NCBI GenBank assembly: GCA_964572225.1
Contig: CAZNFR010000032.1
Location: forward strand, 1 to 36,142
Length of the DNA stretch: 36,142 nt
DNA from: CAZNFR01 sp964572225
GTDB taxonomy: Bacteria > Bacteroidota > Bacteroidia > Bacteroidales > GCA-2748055
Direction of reading: 5' to 3'
Positions within the stretch are counted from its first letter, which is position 1. Each line of letters starts with the position of its first letter. The notes below the pieces were generated by a model that saw nothing but the letters and a program-made list of their open reading frames with translations, searched no databases and was not told the DNA's origin. Positions 17,020 through 25,975 of this stretch are shown piece by piece. Position numbers and translations under genes: made by a program.

Positions 17020-17712
17020 ATGAAAAAAAATCTGGTGGTTCCGAGCGGCTCCGGGATCAGCGCGGAAAGCGGACTCCTTACTTTCAGGGATATGGGGGGA
17101 CTCTGGGAAAGGTATAATGTATATGAGGTTGCCACTCCGGAAGCCTGGGCAAGGGATCCCGCCCTGGTGCTCCGGTTTTACAACGAACGCCGTAAACAGC
17201 TTCTAACCGTCGAACCCAATGAGGCTCATCTGGCACTGGCCGCCCTCGAAAAGGAATTCCATGTTCAGATCATCACCCAAAACGTGGATGACCTGCATGA
17301 AAGGGCCGGGAGCAGCCGGATTCTTCACTTGCACGGGGAAATCCGGAGAGCCCGATCACAATCAGATCCATCCCTGATCTACGAGATCGATGGCTGGGAG
17401 CTAAAAGAAGGGGATCTCTGTGAAAAGGGTTCTCAACTTCGACCCCATGTAGTCTGGTTCGGCGAGGAAGTTACAGAAATCCCGAAGGCGGCCAGAATTG
17501 CAGAAACAGCCGACATCTTTCTGATCATCGGAACCTCACTGAATGTATACCCGGCTGCCGGACTCATTTCGTGGGTGCCCTCTTCTGCAGAAGTGTTCAT
17601 AATCGATCCGGACCTCAGCGGTTCTCAGGTACGTCGTCAATATCATTATATCAGGAAAAAAGCTACCGAAGGCCTCAAAGATTTCATTCACATGCTTAAT
17701 GAACTCCGGTAA
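17020..17712 (+). CDS. Sir2-family NAD-dependent protein deacylase (CobB/SIRT5-like, zinc-less)
   Basis: The 230-residue protein has the sirtuin signature: SGSGISAESGLLTFRD (9-24) for NAD binding, TQNVDDLH (86-93), catalytic His105 in LHLHGEI, and a GTSLNVYPAA block (171-180). FYNERR (53-58) places Tyr54 and Arg57 as in class III sirtuins, which remove succinyl and similar acyl groups from lysines. The usual four zinc Cys are missing; only one Cys is seen, in GDLCEKGSQLRPH (131-143). The spacing ends in RPHVVWFGE, as in Bacteroidota homologues, so this is likely a lineage feature. The start is 48 codons before the first HTH-like acyl region and directly after a TACCTTAG box. An OM barrel gene follows 48 bases later. 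Confidence 0.85.
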   Translation: MKKNLVVPSGSGISAESGLLTFRDMGGLWERYNVYEVATPEAWARDPALVLRFYNERRKQLLTVEPNEAHLALAALEKEFHVQIITQNVDDLHERAGSSRILHLHGEIRRARSQSDPSLIYEIDGWELKEGDLCEKGSQLRPHVVWFGEEVTEIPKAARIAETADIFLIIGTSLNVYPAAGLISWVPSSAEVFIIDPDLSGSQVRRQYHYIRKKATEGLKDFIHMLNELR

Positions 17713-17760
17713 ATCCTGACATCAAACAGAAAATTCCAAGGAAATAATTAACTTTCAAGC

Positions 17761-18363
17761 ATGAAAAAGCTCATCCATCTCCTGTTCCTGCTCAGCCTCT
17801 CAGCAGGGATCAATGCACAAACCTTCGAGGGGGGATTCTTTGCCGGCATCACCGCCAGTCAGGTGGACGGCGACACCTACTCTGGCTACAATAAGCTGGG
17901 GTTCTCGGGGGGAGGTTATATCAGCAACGAACTGAGCAGAAACACCGGATGGAAAGCCGAACTCCGGTTTACTCAAAAAGGTGCATACAAAAAAAACACC
18001 GAACAGGATAATACCCTCTACCGGCTTAGTATCTATTATGTTGAGATCCCCATTCTGTTTCAGTATAGTGTAAGTGAAAAGGTGGTGCTCGAAGCCGGGC
18101 TCGCCCCGGATGTGTATCTTACCCACAAGGAAGAAAATGAATTCGGAGAGCTAAATCAGGAAAACAGACCCGATTATCACCGCTTCGGACTAAACGCCGT
18201 TGCCGGGGTGAACTACGCTCTTACCGAACGATTTATTGCCGCGGCAAGATTCAGTTATTCAGCAATCCCAATGAGGGATCACGCGAGCGGGGCAACCTAT
18301 TATCTGAATCGCGGACAGTACAACAATAATCTGTATTTCACATTCTATTACCATTTTGAATAA
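17761..18363 (+). CDS. Small outer-membrane beta-barrel protein (PF13568-like)
   Basis: The 200-residue protein has a signal peptide ending GINAQ, then a run of amphipathic strands (FEGGFFAGITASQVDGDTY, KAELRFTQKGAYKK, EIPILFQYS, LEAGLAPDVYL). It ends in an aromatic C-terminal strand, FYYHFE, typical of OM barrels that use the BAM machinery. The composition fits the beta-barrel family seen widely in Bacteroidota and has about eight strands. Function is unknown. Its stop codon overlaps the start of ubiX by 8 bases, which suggests translational coupling, although a functional link is not implied. Confidence 0.85.
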   Translation: MKKLIHLLFLLSLSAGINAQTFEGGFFAGITASQVDGDTYSGYNKLGFSGGGYISNELSRNTGWKAELRFTQKGAYKKNTEQDNTLYRLSIYYVEIPILFQYSVSEKVVLEAGLAPDVYLTHKEENEFGELNQENRPDYHRFGLNAVAGVNYALTERFIAAARFSYSAIPMRDHASGATYYLNRGQYNNNLYFTFYYHFE

Positions 18364-18922
18364 AAAGCCCAACATACTGGTAGGTATCACCGGGGCGAGC
18401 GGAATGATCTACGCCCGGTCGATTCTCCGTGAACTGAAGAAATATCTTTCCCAGACAGGGAGAGTCTCGGTGATCATAAGCCACAACGCAGAATCGGTTT
18501 GGAAGCTCGAACTCGATGAACCCTGGTCTCCCGACCCGGTTTTTCATTCCTATTCCATCGATGACTTTATGTCGGCCCCTGCATCCGGGTCCGGCGATTA
18601 TTCCACCATGGTTATCTGTCCCTGCACCATGGGAACCCTCGGAAGGATCGCAGCCGGAACCTCAGATAACCTTCTGATCCGTGCTGCCGATGTGATGCTC
18701 AAGGAAAACCGCAGACTTATCCTGGTTCCGCGCGAAAGCCCTTACAATCTGATCCATATCAACAATATGAAAACCCTGGCCGAAGCCGGAGCCATCATTC
18801 TCCCGGCCAGTCCATCCTTTTACAGTAAACCCGGGAACCCCGAAGAAATCGCCATGACCATAACAGAACGCATTCTGACCCTCCTTGGCATCCAGGGTGA
18901 TCCTTTCCAATGGGGCAGTTGA
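18356..18922 (+). CDS. ubiX: Flavin prenyltransferase UbiX
   Basis: The 188-residue protein carries ILVGITGASGMIYA (7-20), with the FMN-binding Ser of GASG. It also has MVICPCTMGTLGRIAAGTSDNLLIRAADVMLKENRRLILV with the conserved Lys and Glu, and PRESPYNLIHINNM. UbiX attaches a dimethylallyl unit to FMN to make the cofactor of UbiD decarboxylases. The only start that keeps the GITGASG loop is TTG at 18356, which overlaps the previous gene by 8 bases. There is no ATG before the loop. No UbiD-like gene is nearby in this window. The stop (TGA) abuts the stop of the opposing ComF-like gene. Confidence 0.92.
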   Translation: MNKKPNILVGITGASGMIYARSILRELKKYLSQTGRVSVIISHNAESVWKLELDEPWSPDPVFHSYSIDDFMSAPASGSGDYSTMVICPCTMGTLGRIAAGTSDNLLIRAADVMLKENRRLILVPRESPYNLIHINNMKTLAEAGAIILPASPSFYSKPGNPEEIAMTITERILTLLGIQGDPFQWGS

Positions 18923-19609
18923 TCAGGCCATGGCCAGAGTCAGCACCATGATTTCCCTGGCCCCGGAATTCAGTAGCGGTACACAACAGGCTTCCAGGGT
19001 AGAGCCCGTGGTAACCACATCATCGACCAGTATAAGCGATAAATCCATGAATGATGAGGCTTCCCTTACCTGAAAGATCCCTTCCATGTTCAGAAAACGC
19101 TCATACCTGCCATGACGGGTCTGACTACCCGAATCAACAGCCCTGATGAGATCGTGGCTGTTAATGTCCATTTTCAGGGAAAGGCCCAACCCCCTGGCAA
19201 TCATCTCACTCTGATTGTAACCCCGTTTTTTCTCCTTTTTCGGATGAAGGGGCACCGGAACGATGATATCCGAATTCGCGAAAGGACTATCCCCCAGCTC
19301 CCTTCCGAATAGCCTCCCCAGTTCGATTCCGATGTCTTTTCTTCCCTGATATTTCAGCCTGTGAAAAAGCTCCTGATACCGACTTCCTTTCTCAAAATAG
19401 ATAAAGGAGGAAGCATATTCCACTCTGGCCCTTCCCCAAAACAGAGCTGCCACCGGATTGTCGCGATAGCGATGAAAACCCGTCCTGGGCAGATCCATAA
19501 AGCAGTAGGTACAAAGTAATTCTTCCCCCTCCGTTAACAACCGACCACAAACTTCACAGGTCCTGGGATACAGAAAGTCCAGCAAATTATTGAAAATTCC
19601 CGCTTTCAT
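18923..19609 (-). CDS. ComF-family phosphoribosyltransferase
   Basis: The 228-residue protein has a short zinc-ribbon-type start, C18-E-V-C21 ... C33-T-Y-C36, then IIVPVPLHPKKEKKRGYNQSEMIARGL (~118-144) and LILVDDVVTTGSTLEAC (~196), the PRPP-binding loop of type I PRTases. This is the ComF/GntX layout seen in DNA uptake or phosphoribosyl roles; the actual substrate is unknown. The stop codon shares the palindrome TGATCA with the ubiX stop, leaving no spacer between convergent genes. Confidence 0.88.
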   Translation of the reverse strand: MKAGIFNNLLDFLYPRTCEVCGRLLTEGEELLCTYCFMDLPRTGFHRYRDNPVAALFWGRARVEYASSFIYFEKGSRYQELFHRLKYQGRKDIGIELGRLFGRELGDSPFANSDIIVPVPLHPKKEKKRGYNQSEMIARGLGLSLKMDINSHDLIRAVDSGSQTRHGRYERFLNMEGIFQVREASSFMDLSLILVDDVVTTGSTLEACCVPLLNSGAREIMVLTLAMA

Positions 19610-19763
19610 CTGAGTAATTATTTTGCAAGGGGCTTGCCTGAACCCCAGGAGAGCCGGAACTCACGATAGAATTACCCTCGAAAAACAATGAGGTCATAAA
19701 AAGATTCGACTTTACCCCTTAATGGAAAAATCAAGATTTTCTATGTCACTACCATGGATTTTT

Positions 19764-21161
19764 TTACCATCGACTGAAAGGAACCTCCAGGTGAAGGTAT
19801 ATCCCCCATTCATTCAGGCTGTTCCGCGTAAACTCCAGGCGGTATACCTGATCGTAGTATGTTACCAGATCTATTCCCAACCCCGATGAAAAAAGGAAGG
19901 AATTTGCCAGCATGTTGGTATTATGGTTGAAGAAGTCATTTTCAATATAAGCCATGTCGAAGAAAAGATTGGCATACACCGAAAAATGAATTTTATTGAA
20001 TTGTTTCCAGGGGATGAATTTCAACTGGGTTTCCATCTGGGGCAAAAGCTCATATTTCAAACCGTTCACATTAATGAAATAACTGTTTCCTTCGATGGTG
20101 TAATATTCAAAACCCCTCAGAGTTGTGCTGTAACCCAGCCCCTCCCTGAACAATACGGGAAGATACTCATCCCTGGTAAGTCTTACCTTAGCCGCATGTT
20201 CATGATAGAGCCGCGGAAGGAGGCGGTTATGGTAACTGCCGGTTAGGGCCAGAATGTCCTTACCAAAATCAAAATCCTCAAACAGTCCCAATCCACGCCT
20301 CAGATAACTCAGATTAAACCAAAAACCTTCCAGGGGATAGGGCCGGGAATCACGATAGTCCAGGTCAAGCATATAGTTCAGGGAAATCCACCGGGATTTT
20401 CGACTATCGCTGTATCCCAAAAAATCATTCCTTAAACTGTCATTGCTGAATAAGGCTTCATTGTAATTTATGAAAACGGCATGCCGCTGATACAATCCGG
20501 GCCTGTAAATATATCCCAGGGATGCAGATGCGGTTTCTAACAGGTATTGGTCATCCTCCCTGAAAAAAACCGGCCTATCCTCTTCGGTACCGATCTGAAC
20601 CTCATGTTGCCTGAATTTATTGAGATTTACACTGAATCCGTGTTTTTGTTCCTGGTCGAGATTCGGTTTGCTGTAGGACAGGGCAAATTGTTCACGATAA
20701 CCAAAACGGGCCTTCAGCGAAAGAAACTCCCTCCTCCCCCTGAAATTGTTCCAGTTCAGAAAAGCTCCGTAGTTTAGTCTGTCAAATTCCGGATCCCTGA
20801 GCCAGGCCGGCAGATTACGGTCTGCATGCTCAAAAATAGGTATTGGCCAGATGTACCATCTTTCCACGACGCTGATCTTGATGATGATCCCGTCGGAAAG
20901 ATTCTGGTAACCGATCTCCACGAAATTAAACAACTGAGTGTTCAACAGATTATTACGGCTGCGCTCGATCTCGCTGCTTAGTTCGCGATAAGGAATATCC
21001 TGACCGATTTCAAAAGTTAATTCCCTGATTATGATCTTCTCTTTCGTAGTAGTGTTACCTACGATATGGATCTCCAAAACAGGGGTGGTATCTTCCGAAG
21101 CAATGCTCCACGGGAAGATAAATACTGAAAGGAATATCCCTATGAGAAATCGTTTATCCAT
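19764..21161 (-). CDS. Omp85-like outer-membrane protein with a single POTRA domain
   Basis: The 465-residue protein has a signal peptide (FPWSIAS), one POTRA-type domain (~28-100, EIHIVGNTTTKEKIIIRELTFEIGQ) and a C-terminal beta barrel with many aromatic strand ends and a final LHLEVPFSRW, as in D15/BamA-type barrels. It is shorter than BamA and TamA and has only one POTRA, matching the small Omp85 proteins common in Bacteroidota. Its substrate is unknown; protein insertion or lipid transport are both possible. It stands alone between the RND operon and the ComF-like gene. Confidence 0.8.
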   Translation of the reverse strand: MDKRFLIGIFLSVFIFPWSIASEDTTPVLEIHIVGNTTTKEKIIIRELTFEIGQDIPYRELSSEIERSRNNLLNTQLFNFVEIGYQNLSDGIIIKISVVERWYIWPIPIFEHADRNLPAWLRDPEFDRLNYGAFLNWNNFRGRREFLSLKARFGYREQFALSYSKPNLDQEQKHGFSVNLNKFRQHEVQIGTEEDRPVFFREDDQYLLETASASLGYIYRPGLYQRHAVFINYNEALFSNDSLRNDFLGYSDSRKSRWISLNYMLDLDYRDSRPYPLEGFWFNLSYLRRGLGLFEDFDFGKDILALTGSYHNRLLPRLYHEHAAKVRLTRDEYLPVLFREGLGYSTTLRGFEYYTIEGNSYFINVNGLKYELLPQMETQLKFIPWKQFNKIHFSVYANLFFDMAYIENDFFNHNTNMLANSFLFSSGLGIDLVTYYDQVYRLEFTRNSLNEWGIYLHLEVPFSRW

Positions 21162-21242
21162 GCCTTGTACCCTTATACCCTCCGAAATCCAACCTTCCTA
21201 AGGAAAAGTCCAAAATTAGCCAATTTGTCCGATGGGAATAAG

Positions 21243-21274
21243 AAAAAAATGCCCTGCTTTTCAAAAAGCAGGGC
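21243..21274 (-). terminator. Intrinsic terminator of the RND efflux operon
   Basis: On the minus strand GCCCTGCTT pairs with AAGCAGGGC (21274-21251), closed by further A/T pairs, then A and a run of seven T (21249-21243). It lies about 45 bases after the pump gene's stop codon and fits the end of the minus-strand efflux transcript. Confidence 0.85.
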
Positions 21275-21319
21275 ACATGAATAAACGTGGAAAGAGATAA
21301 ATATGTTGCGTGGTTTCCG

Positions 21320-24300
21320 TTAATCGTCTTCCAGTTGGGCAGCCGGTGATGGCATTCCTCCTCCGTTCCCGTTACTGTCCTTCCTTAGTTCTCCAAACCA
21401 TTTCCGGGTATTTTGCTGAATAACGGTCGTAAGCCTGTACATCACAGGAACGATCACCAGGGTCAGGAAGGTCGCAAACAACAATCCGAAAATGACGGTC
21501 CAGGAAATGGGCCCCCAGAAGAGAACCTGATCACCTCCAAAATAAATATCAGGCTTATACTCGGTGAAAAGTCCGGCAAAGTCGAAATTCAATCCGATCG
21601 CCAGGGAGATCAGTCCGAGAACCGTCGTGACGGCCGTTAGCAATACCGGGCGCAGCCTGGTTTTACCTCCGTTAATAATGCACTCTCTGGCAGCCCGGAG
21701 GGGAAGGACGGCATCGGGTTCCAGCCCAAGCTCCTCCCTCTTCCGCTTCTTAAGCAATTCTATATAGTCGATAAGCACAATGGCGTTGTTCACCACAATA
21801 CCCGCCAGAGAGATGATCCCGATTCCCGTCATCACAATGATGAAATCCATCTTGAAGGTGGCGAGTCCGCCGAACACCCCGATTGTACTAAAGACCACAC
21901 TGGCCATGATGATCAGGGGCTTGATCAGGGAATTGAACTGGCTAACCAGGATCAGGATGATCAGGGCCAGAGCAATCATCATAGCGTTTCCGAGAAACTC
22001 CATGGATTCCTGCTGTTCCTGCTGCTCTCCGGTAAAATCATAGCGGTACCCTTCAGGAAAATCAACCCGGTTGCTGATGAGGGAAGCGATCTGCTGATTC
22101 ACTTTGGTGGCATTGTATCCGGGGATGACATTGGAGGAGAGAGTGATCACCCTGTCCATGTCCTTTCTCCGGATTGAACTGTAGGTGGTCTGGTACTTTA
22201 AATCTGCAAGGGCAGATATGGGGAGCATATGGGCTGTACCATCCTCCCAGAATATCAACCTCTGGTTCAGCAAACTTGCCAGGTTGTATCGGTATTCTTC
22301 CGCCAGCCTAACCTGTATCGGATACTCCTCCTCCCCCTCTTTGTAATCGGAGACCTCCATACCAAATAAGGCAGTCCGGAGGGTATTGGCAACTTCCACC
22401 GTTGAAAGTCCGAACCTGCGCACCTTCTCCCTGTCGAGACTAACCAAAAGTTCGGGCTTATCCGTTTTCAGATCCATTTGCAAACCTTCAATGCCCCCTA
22501 TATCACTGTCTTCGATCACCTGTAAAACCTCATCTGAAAGGACCAGGAGCTGATCGAAGTCTTCCCCGATGATCTCCAGATTGATCGGTTCCCCTGCCGG
22601 GGGACCCATCTCATCTTTTTCAATGGAAATCCTTACTCCGGGGTAACGGTTAAGCAATTTATCGGTCAGTTCCCTCATAACCTTACCGGTGCTTAAGCCC
22701 TGTCTTAACTGAAAATCCACAAAGGAAATGGTCGAGAAGGCACGATAGGGCGATCCTCCGGCCGAAACATCCATTTCTCCCTCTGCACCTTTACCGACCG
22801 TGGTGAGAATGGATTCTACGGCATACTGGTAGGGTTCCAGGATCTCATTGATGTCATTTTCCAACTGAACCATAAATTCGTTTGTTCTCTGGATATCGGT
22901 TCCCAAAGGAAGCTCGGCATCCACATTGATAAAGTTGGGTTCATTGATGGGGAAAAAGTTAACCTCAATATCCCTGGCAAAATAAAACACAATCGTAAAA
23001 ATTAAAAGTCCGATGGTTCCCAGGAAAAACCAGAGTGGATTTCTTCCCATAAGGGCAAACTTTAACACCTTATCGTAAACGTTTTCCAGCCAGACCAGAA
23101 ATACATTCTGAAACCAGGACTCGGCCTTATGGAAGAAAAGAACATTCATGATTCCAAGGAAGGCAAAGAGCACAAGCAGGTTCGGAACCACTCTCCATCC
23201 AACCACAAACATGGGTACAGAAAGGGCAAGCATGATCAGGGCAACCCTGATGCCACTCTTCTTATTCGGCATGTTATTCTTTCTGTCGGGTCCGGTGCGT
23301 ATAAAGGTCGCAGAAAATACCGGGACAATCACCAGTGCCGTAAACAGGGAGGAAGAAAGTACAATAATCAGGGTGATCGGAAGGTTCTTCATAAACTCAC
23401 CGGTTATCCCCCCCCAGAAAGCCAGGGGAATAAAAGCCGACAGAGTAGTAAGGGTGGAAGTAATGATAGGCACGGCAATTTCACCCACCGCCCGCCTGGC
23501 AGCCTTGAAAGGAGGATAACCCTCATCCACGAACCGGTAAATATTTTCCACCGTCACAATGGCATTATCCACAAGCATACCCAGGGCCAGAATGAGAGAG
23601 AACAGAACGATCATATTCAGTTTATATCCAATCGCTCCCAGGACCACAAAGGAGAGAAACATGGACATGGGAATGGCAAGACCTACAAACAAGGCATTGC
23701 GTGTACCCAGGAAGAAGAACAATACCATAATTACCAGGATCACCCCCATAATGATGTTGTTCTCCAGGCTGTGCAACTGCATTCTCACCATTTCTGACTG
23801 ATCGTTGGTGAGGGTAACGGACAATTCCTCCGGTAAATTACCCGAAGCACGCGCTTGGTCCAATACCGTGAAGATCTGGTCGGTGGCCTCCAGCAGGTTT
23901 TCCCCGCTTTTCTTTACCACCTGCACTGAGACAACCGGTTGCTGATCCAAACGGGCATAACTCTTGGGTTCAGCATACCCGTCGATAACTTCCGCAATAT
24001 CCTTCAGGTAAACGGGCTTGTCCCCGTCCCTTTTTACTATAATATTTCCAATCTCCCGGGCATTATCGAATTCGCCGTCAATACGGATCGCTCTCCGGGT
24101 TTCTCCGAGAAGGATCTCTCCCCCCGACATGGTCACGTTTTCGTTTGAGATGGCCATCTGAATGTCCATGAATGAAAGCTCATTGGCCTCCATCCTGGGA
24201 AGATCCACATTCACCTTCACTTCCTTTTCATCCACACCCTCTATCAGAACCTTGGAAATCTCGCTGATCGGTTCAATCCTGTCTTCCAGATACTCAGCAA

Positions 24301-24808
24301 AATCCTTCAGCTCTTCAATGCTATAATCCCCCGAAAGGTTAATATTCAGGATGGGAAACTCGGAAAGGTCAAAATCCATGACCAAAGGATCAAAGAGGCT
24401 CTCATCGTTGGGGAGCTCACTTTTTGCGTTGTCGACCGCATCTTTGACATCGTCGAGGGCATCCTCAATATCCACATCGGTGTTGAACTCCACAAAAATC
24501 ATGGATGCATCCTGAGCCGATGTAGAGGAGAGGGTTTTAATTCCGTTGATTCCGTCAATCTCCTTTTCAATGGGACGGGTCACGAGGTTTTCTATATCAA
24601 TGGGAGAGTTTCCTAGATAGGTAGTCTGAACAAGGACCGTGGGAATCACCACATCGGGGAAAAGCTCCTTGGGCAGACGTGAGTAGGATATCAGCCCGAA
24701 AAGAACGATGATGACCGTTAAAAGGAAGACGGTATTCCTGTTCTTTAGGGCAAGAGTGGTAAGCTTAAATTCACGCGTTACCTTTTCTGATAATTGCTTT
24801 GAACTCAT
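21320..24808 (-). CDS. RND-family efflux pump permease (AcrB/HAE-1-like), with an extra membrane hairpin
   Basis: The 1162-residue protein is the inner-membrane pump of a tripartite system. The first helix, two porter regions and the TM2-TM6 bundle are intact (NNIIMGVILVIMVLFFFLG, GMLVDNAIVTVENI at 410-423). Two additional hydrophobic segments (~521-536 and ~542-559) lie between TM6 and TM7, giving about 14 helices instead of 12. Proton-relay positions differ from AcrB: Asp414 is kept but is followed by Asn415, and the AcrB Lys940 site reads VVNNAIVLID (1005-1013). The tail is acidic and glycine-rich. It is the last gene of the operon after the adaptor. Substrates are unknown, but drugs or toxic compounds are likely. 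Confidence 0.9.
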   Translation of the reverse strand: MSSKQLSEKVTREFKLTTLALKNRNTVFLLTVIIVLFGLISYSRLPKELFPDVVIPTVLVQTTYLGNSPIDIENLVTRPIEKEIDGINGIKTLSSTSAQDASMIFVEFNTDVDIEDALDDVKDAVDNAKSELPNDESLFDPLVMDFDLSEFPILNINLSGDYSIEELKDFAEYLEDRIEPISEISKVLIEGVDEKEVKVNVDLPRMEANELSFMDIQMAISNENVTMSGGEILLGETRRAIRIDGEFDNAREIGNIIVKRDGDKPVYLKDIAEVIDGYAEPKSYARLDQQPVVSVQVVKKSGENLLEATDQIFTVLDQARASGNLPEELSVTLTNDQSEMVRMQLHSLENNIIMGVILVIMVLFFFLGTRNALFVGLAIPMSMFLSFVVLGAIGYKLNMIVLFSLILALGMLVDNAIVTVENIYRFVDEGYPPFKAARRAVGEIAVPIITSTLTTLSAFIPLAFWGGITGEFMKNLPITLIIVLSSSLFTALVIVPVFSATFIRTGPDRKNNMPNKKSGIRVALIMLALSVPMFVVGWRVVPNLLVLFAFLGIMNVLFFHKAESWFQNVFLVWLENVYDKVLKFALMGRNPLWFFLGTIGLLIFTIVFYFARDIEVNFFPINEPNFINVDAELPLGTDIQRTNEFMVQLENDINEILEPYQYAVESILTTVGKGAEGEMDVSAGGSPYRAFSTISFVDFQLRQGLSTGKVMRELTDKLLNRYPGVRISIEKDEMGPPAGEPINLEIIGEDFDQLLVLSDEVLQVIEDSDIGGIEGLQMDLKTDKPELLVSLDREKVRRFGLSTVEVANTLRTALFGMEVSDYKEGEEEYPIQVRLAEEYRYNLASLLNQRLIFWEDGTAHMLPISALADLKYQTTYSSIRRKDMDRVITLSSNVIPGYNATKVNQQIASLISNRVDFPEGYRYDFTGEQQEQQESMEFLGNAMMIALALIILILVSQFNSLIKPLIIMASVVFSTIGVFGGLATFKMDFIIVMTGIGIISLAGIVVNNAIVLIDYIELLKKRKREELGLEPDAVLPLRAARECIINGGKTRLRPVLLTAVTTVLGLISLAIGLNFDFAGLFTEYKPDIYFGGDQVLFWGPISWTVIFGLLFATFLTLVIVPVMYRLTTVIQQNTRKWFGELRKDSNGNGGGMPSPAAQLEDD

Positions 24809-24833
24809 ATCGTAATTTTTTCTTCTTTCTTGA

Positions 24834-25964
24834 TTATTCTGAAATGATCTCTACCTCTGAACCGTCCTTTACCAGATTGTATCCCTCCACAATTACCTTG
24901 TCCCCCGGATTCAAGCCGCTTTCAATCCTGGTAAATTCCTGGTAAGAGCGACCAGGTTCGACGTAGACCTTGGTGGCAGAGGATCCTTCACCGTTCTCTT
25001 TCACCACGTAGAGAAAGTTTCCGGTTACATCCTGTTTAATAATGATGGAAGGGACCACCAGAGCCTCTTTGTCGCTGAAATCGTTGATCTTCATGACTGC
25101 AAGCTGATTGGGCTTGATTTTGCCATCACGATTGTTAAATTTAACTTCAACCTTGAAAGTCCGGCTCATGTTGTCGATCACGTTCCCGATCCTGCTTACC
25201 GGAAGCTCATAATTCAATTCTGGGTAGATGGGAAAACTGATATCCACAATTTCTCCGGGGCGCAAATCATTCAGGTAATTCTCTGAAATGTTTCCTTCAA
25301 TATTAAAATCCTGCATGTTAACGATGTGAAGAACCGGAGATCCCGGAGCAGCAACCTCCCCCTTTTCTACCATGATTTCATTGACAATTCCATTGAAGGG
25401 AGCCCGGACCTGAGCCATATCAAGCTGCTCCTCCAGACTTGCCAATCGGGCTTCGGCCGCCTCGTAATTGTTCTTTGCCTGAAGGTATTCCAACTCGGAT
25501 CCAATATTCTGATCCCAGAGGTTTTTCTGCTTCTCATAGAGCTTCTTTGTCAATTCAAGATTAGTCCTGACCTCTGTGATGCTTTTCTCGGTAAGATCCG
25601 TATTGAGGGATACCAGAAGTTTACCTTCGGTTACATAATCCCCTTCTTCAACATGAACCTGAGAAACCTTGCCGCTGGTCTCGGCACTGACCATGGCCTC
25701 ATCGTTGGCAATGACTTTCCCGCTGATCTCTATGAAATGATTGAAGGTCTCCGGATATACCTGCTTGATCCTTACTACCGTACCTGATTCCTCCACCGCA
25801 GAGTCTCCCATGGATTCGAGCTTTTGCTCCAGATCGGCAATCTTGTTGTTGAGGTCATTGACCTTATCTTTATAGCTTATTAGTTGTTTCTGAATTGCCT
25901 CAGGACTATCCTGGGAACAAGAGGCAAGGAAAACAATGACGGCTAAAACGGCTAACTTTTTCAT
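24834..25964 (-). CDS. RND periplasmic adaptor (membrane-fusion) lipoprotein
   Basis: The 376-residue protein has a lipoprotein signal ending VFLAS-C16. A heptad-like coiled coil (~22-55, KDKVNDLNNKIADLEQKLESM) comes before the usual core, which is an unusual extra N-terminal element. The hairpin and lipoyl parts follow (SGKVSQVHVEEGDYVTEGKLLVSL, then LDMAQVRAPFNGIVNEIMVEKGEVA), and the C-terminal beta barrel and MP domain end GDKVIVEGYNLVKDG. It bridges the pump and the TolC channel. It sits 25 bases upstream of the pump gene and 11 bases downstream of the TolC gene. Confidence 0.92.
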   Translation of the reverse strand: MKKLAVLAVIVFLASCSQDSPEAIQKQLISYKDKVNDLNNKIADLEQKLESMGDSAVEESGTVVRIKQVYPETFNHFIEISGKVIANDEAMVSAETSGKVSQVHVEEGDYVTEGKLLVSLNTDLTEKSITEVRTNLELTKKLYEKQKNLWDQNIGSELEYLQAKNNYEAAEARLASLEEQLDMAQVRAPFNGIVNEIMVEKGEVAAPGSPVLHIVNMQDFNIEGNISENYLNDLRPGEIVDISFPIYPELNYELPVSRIGNVIDNMSRTFKVEVKFNNRDGKIKPNQLAVMKINDFSDKEALVVPSIIIKQDVTGNFLYVVKENGEGSSATKVYVEPGRSYQEFTRIESGLNPGDKVIVEGYNLVKDGSEVEIISE

Positions 25965-25975
25965 TTTTGTTGATA

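Noticed and set aside
23129..23797. 222-codon frame antisense to the RND pump
   Set aside because: It is low-complexity and basic, a shadow of a strongly conserved pump gene on the other strand.
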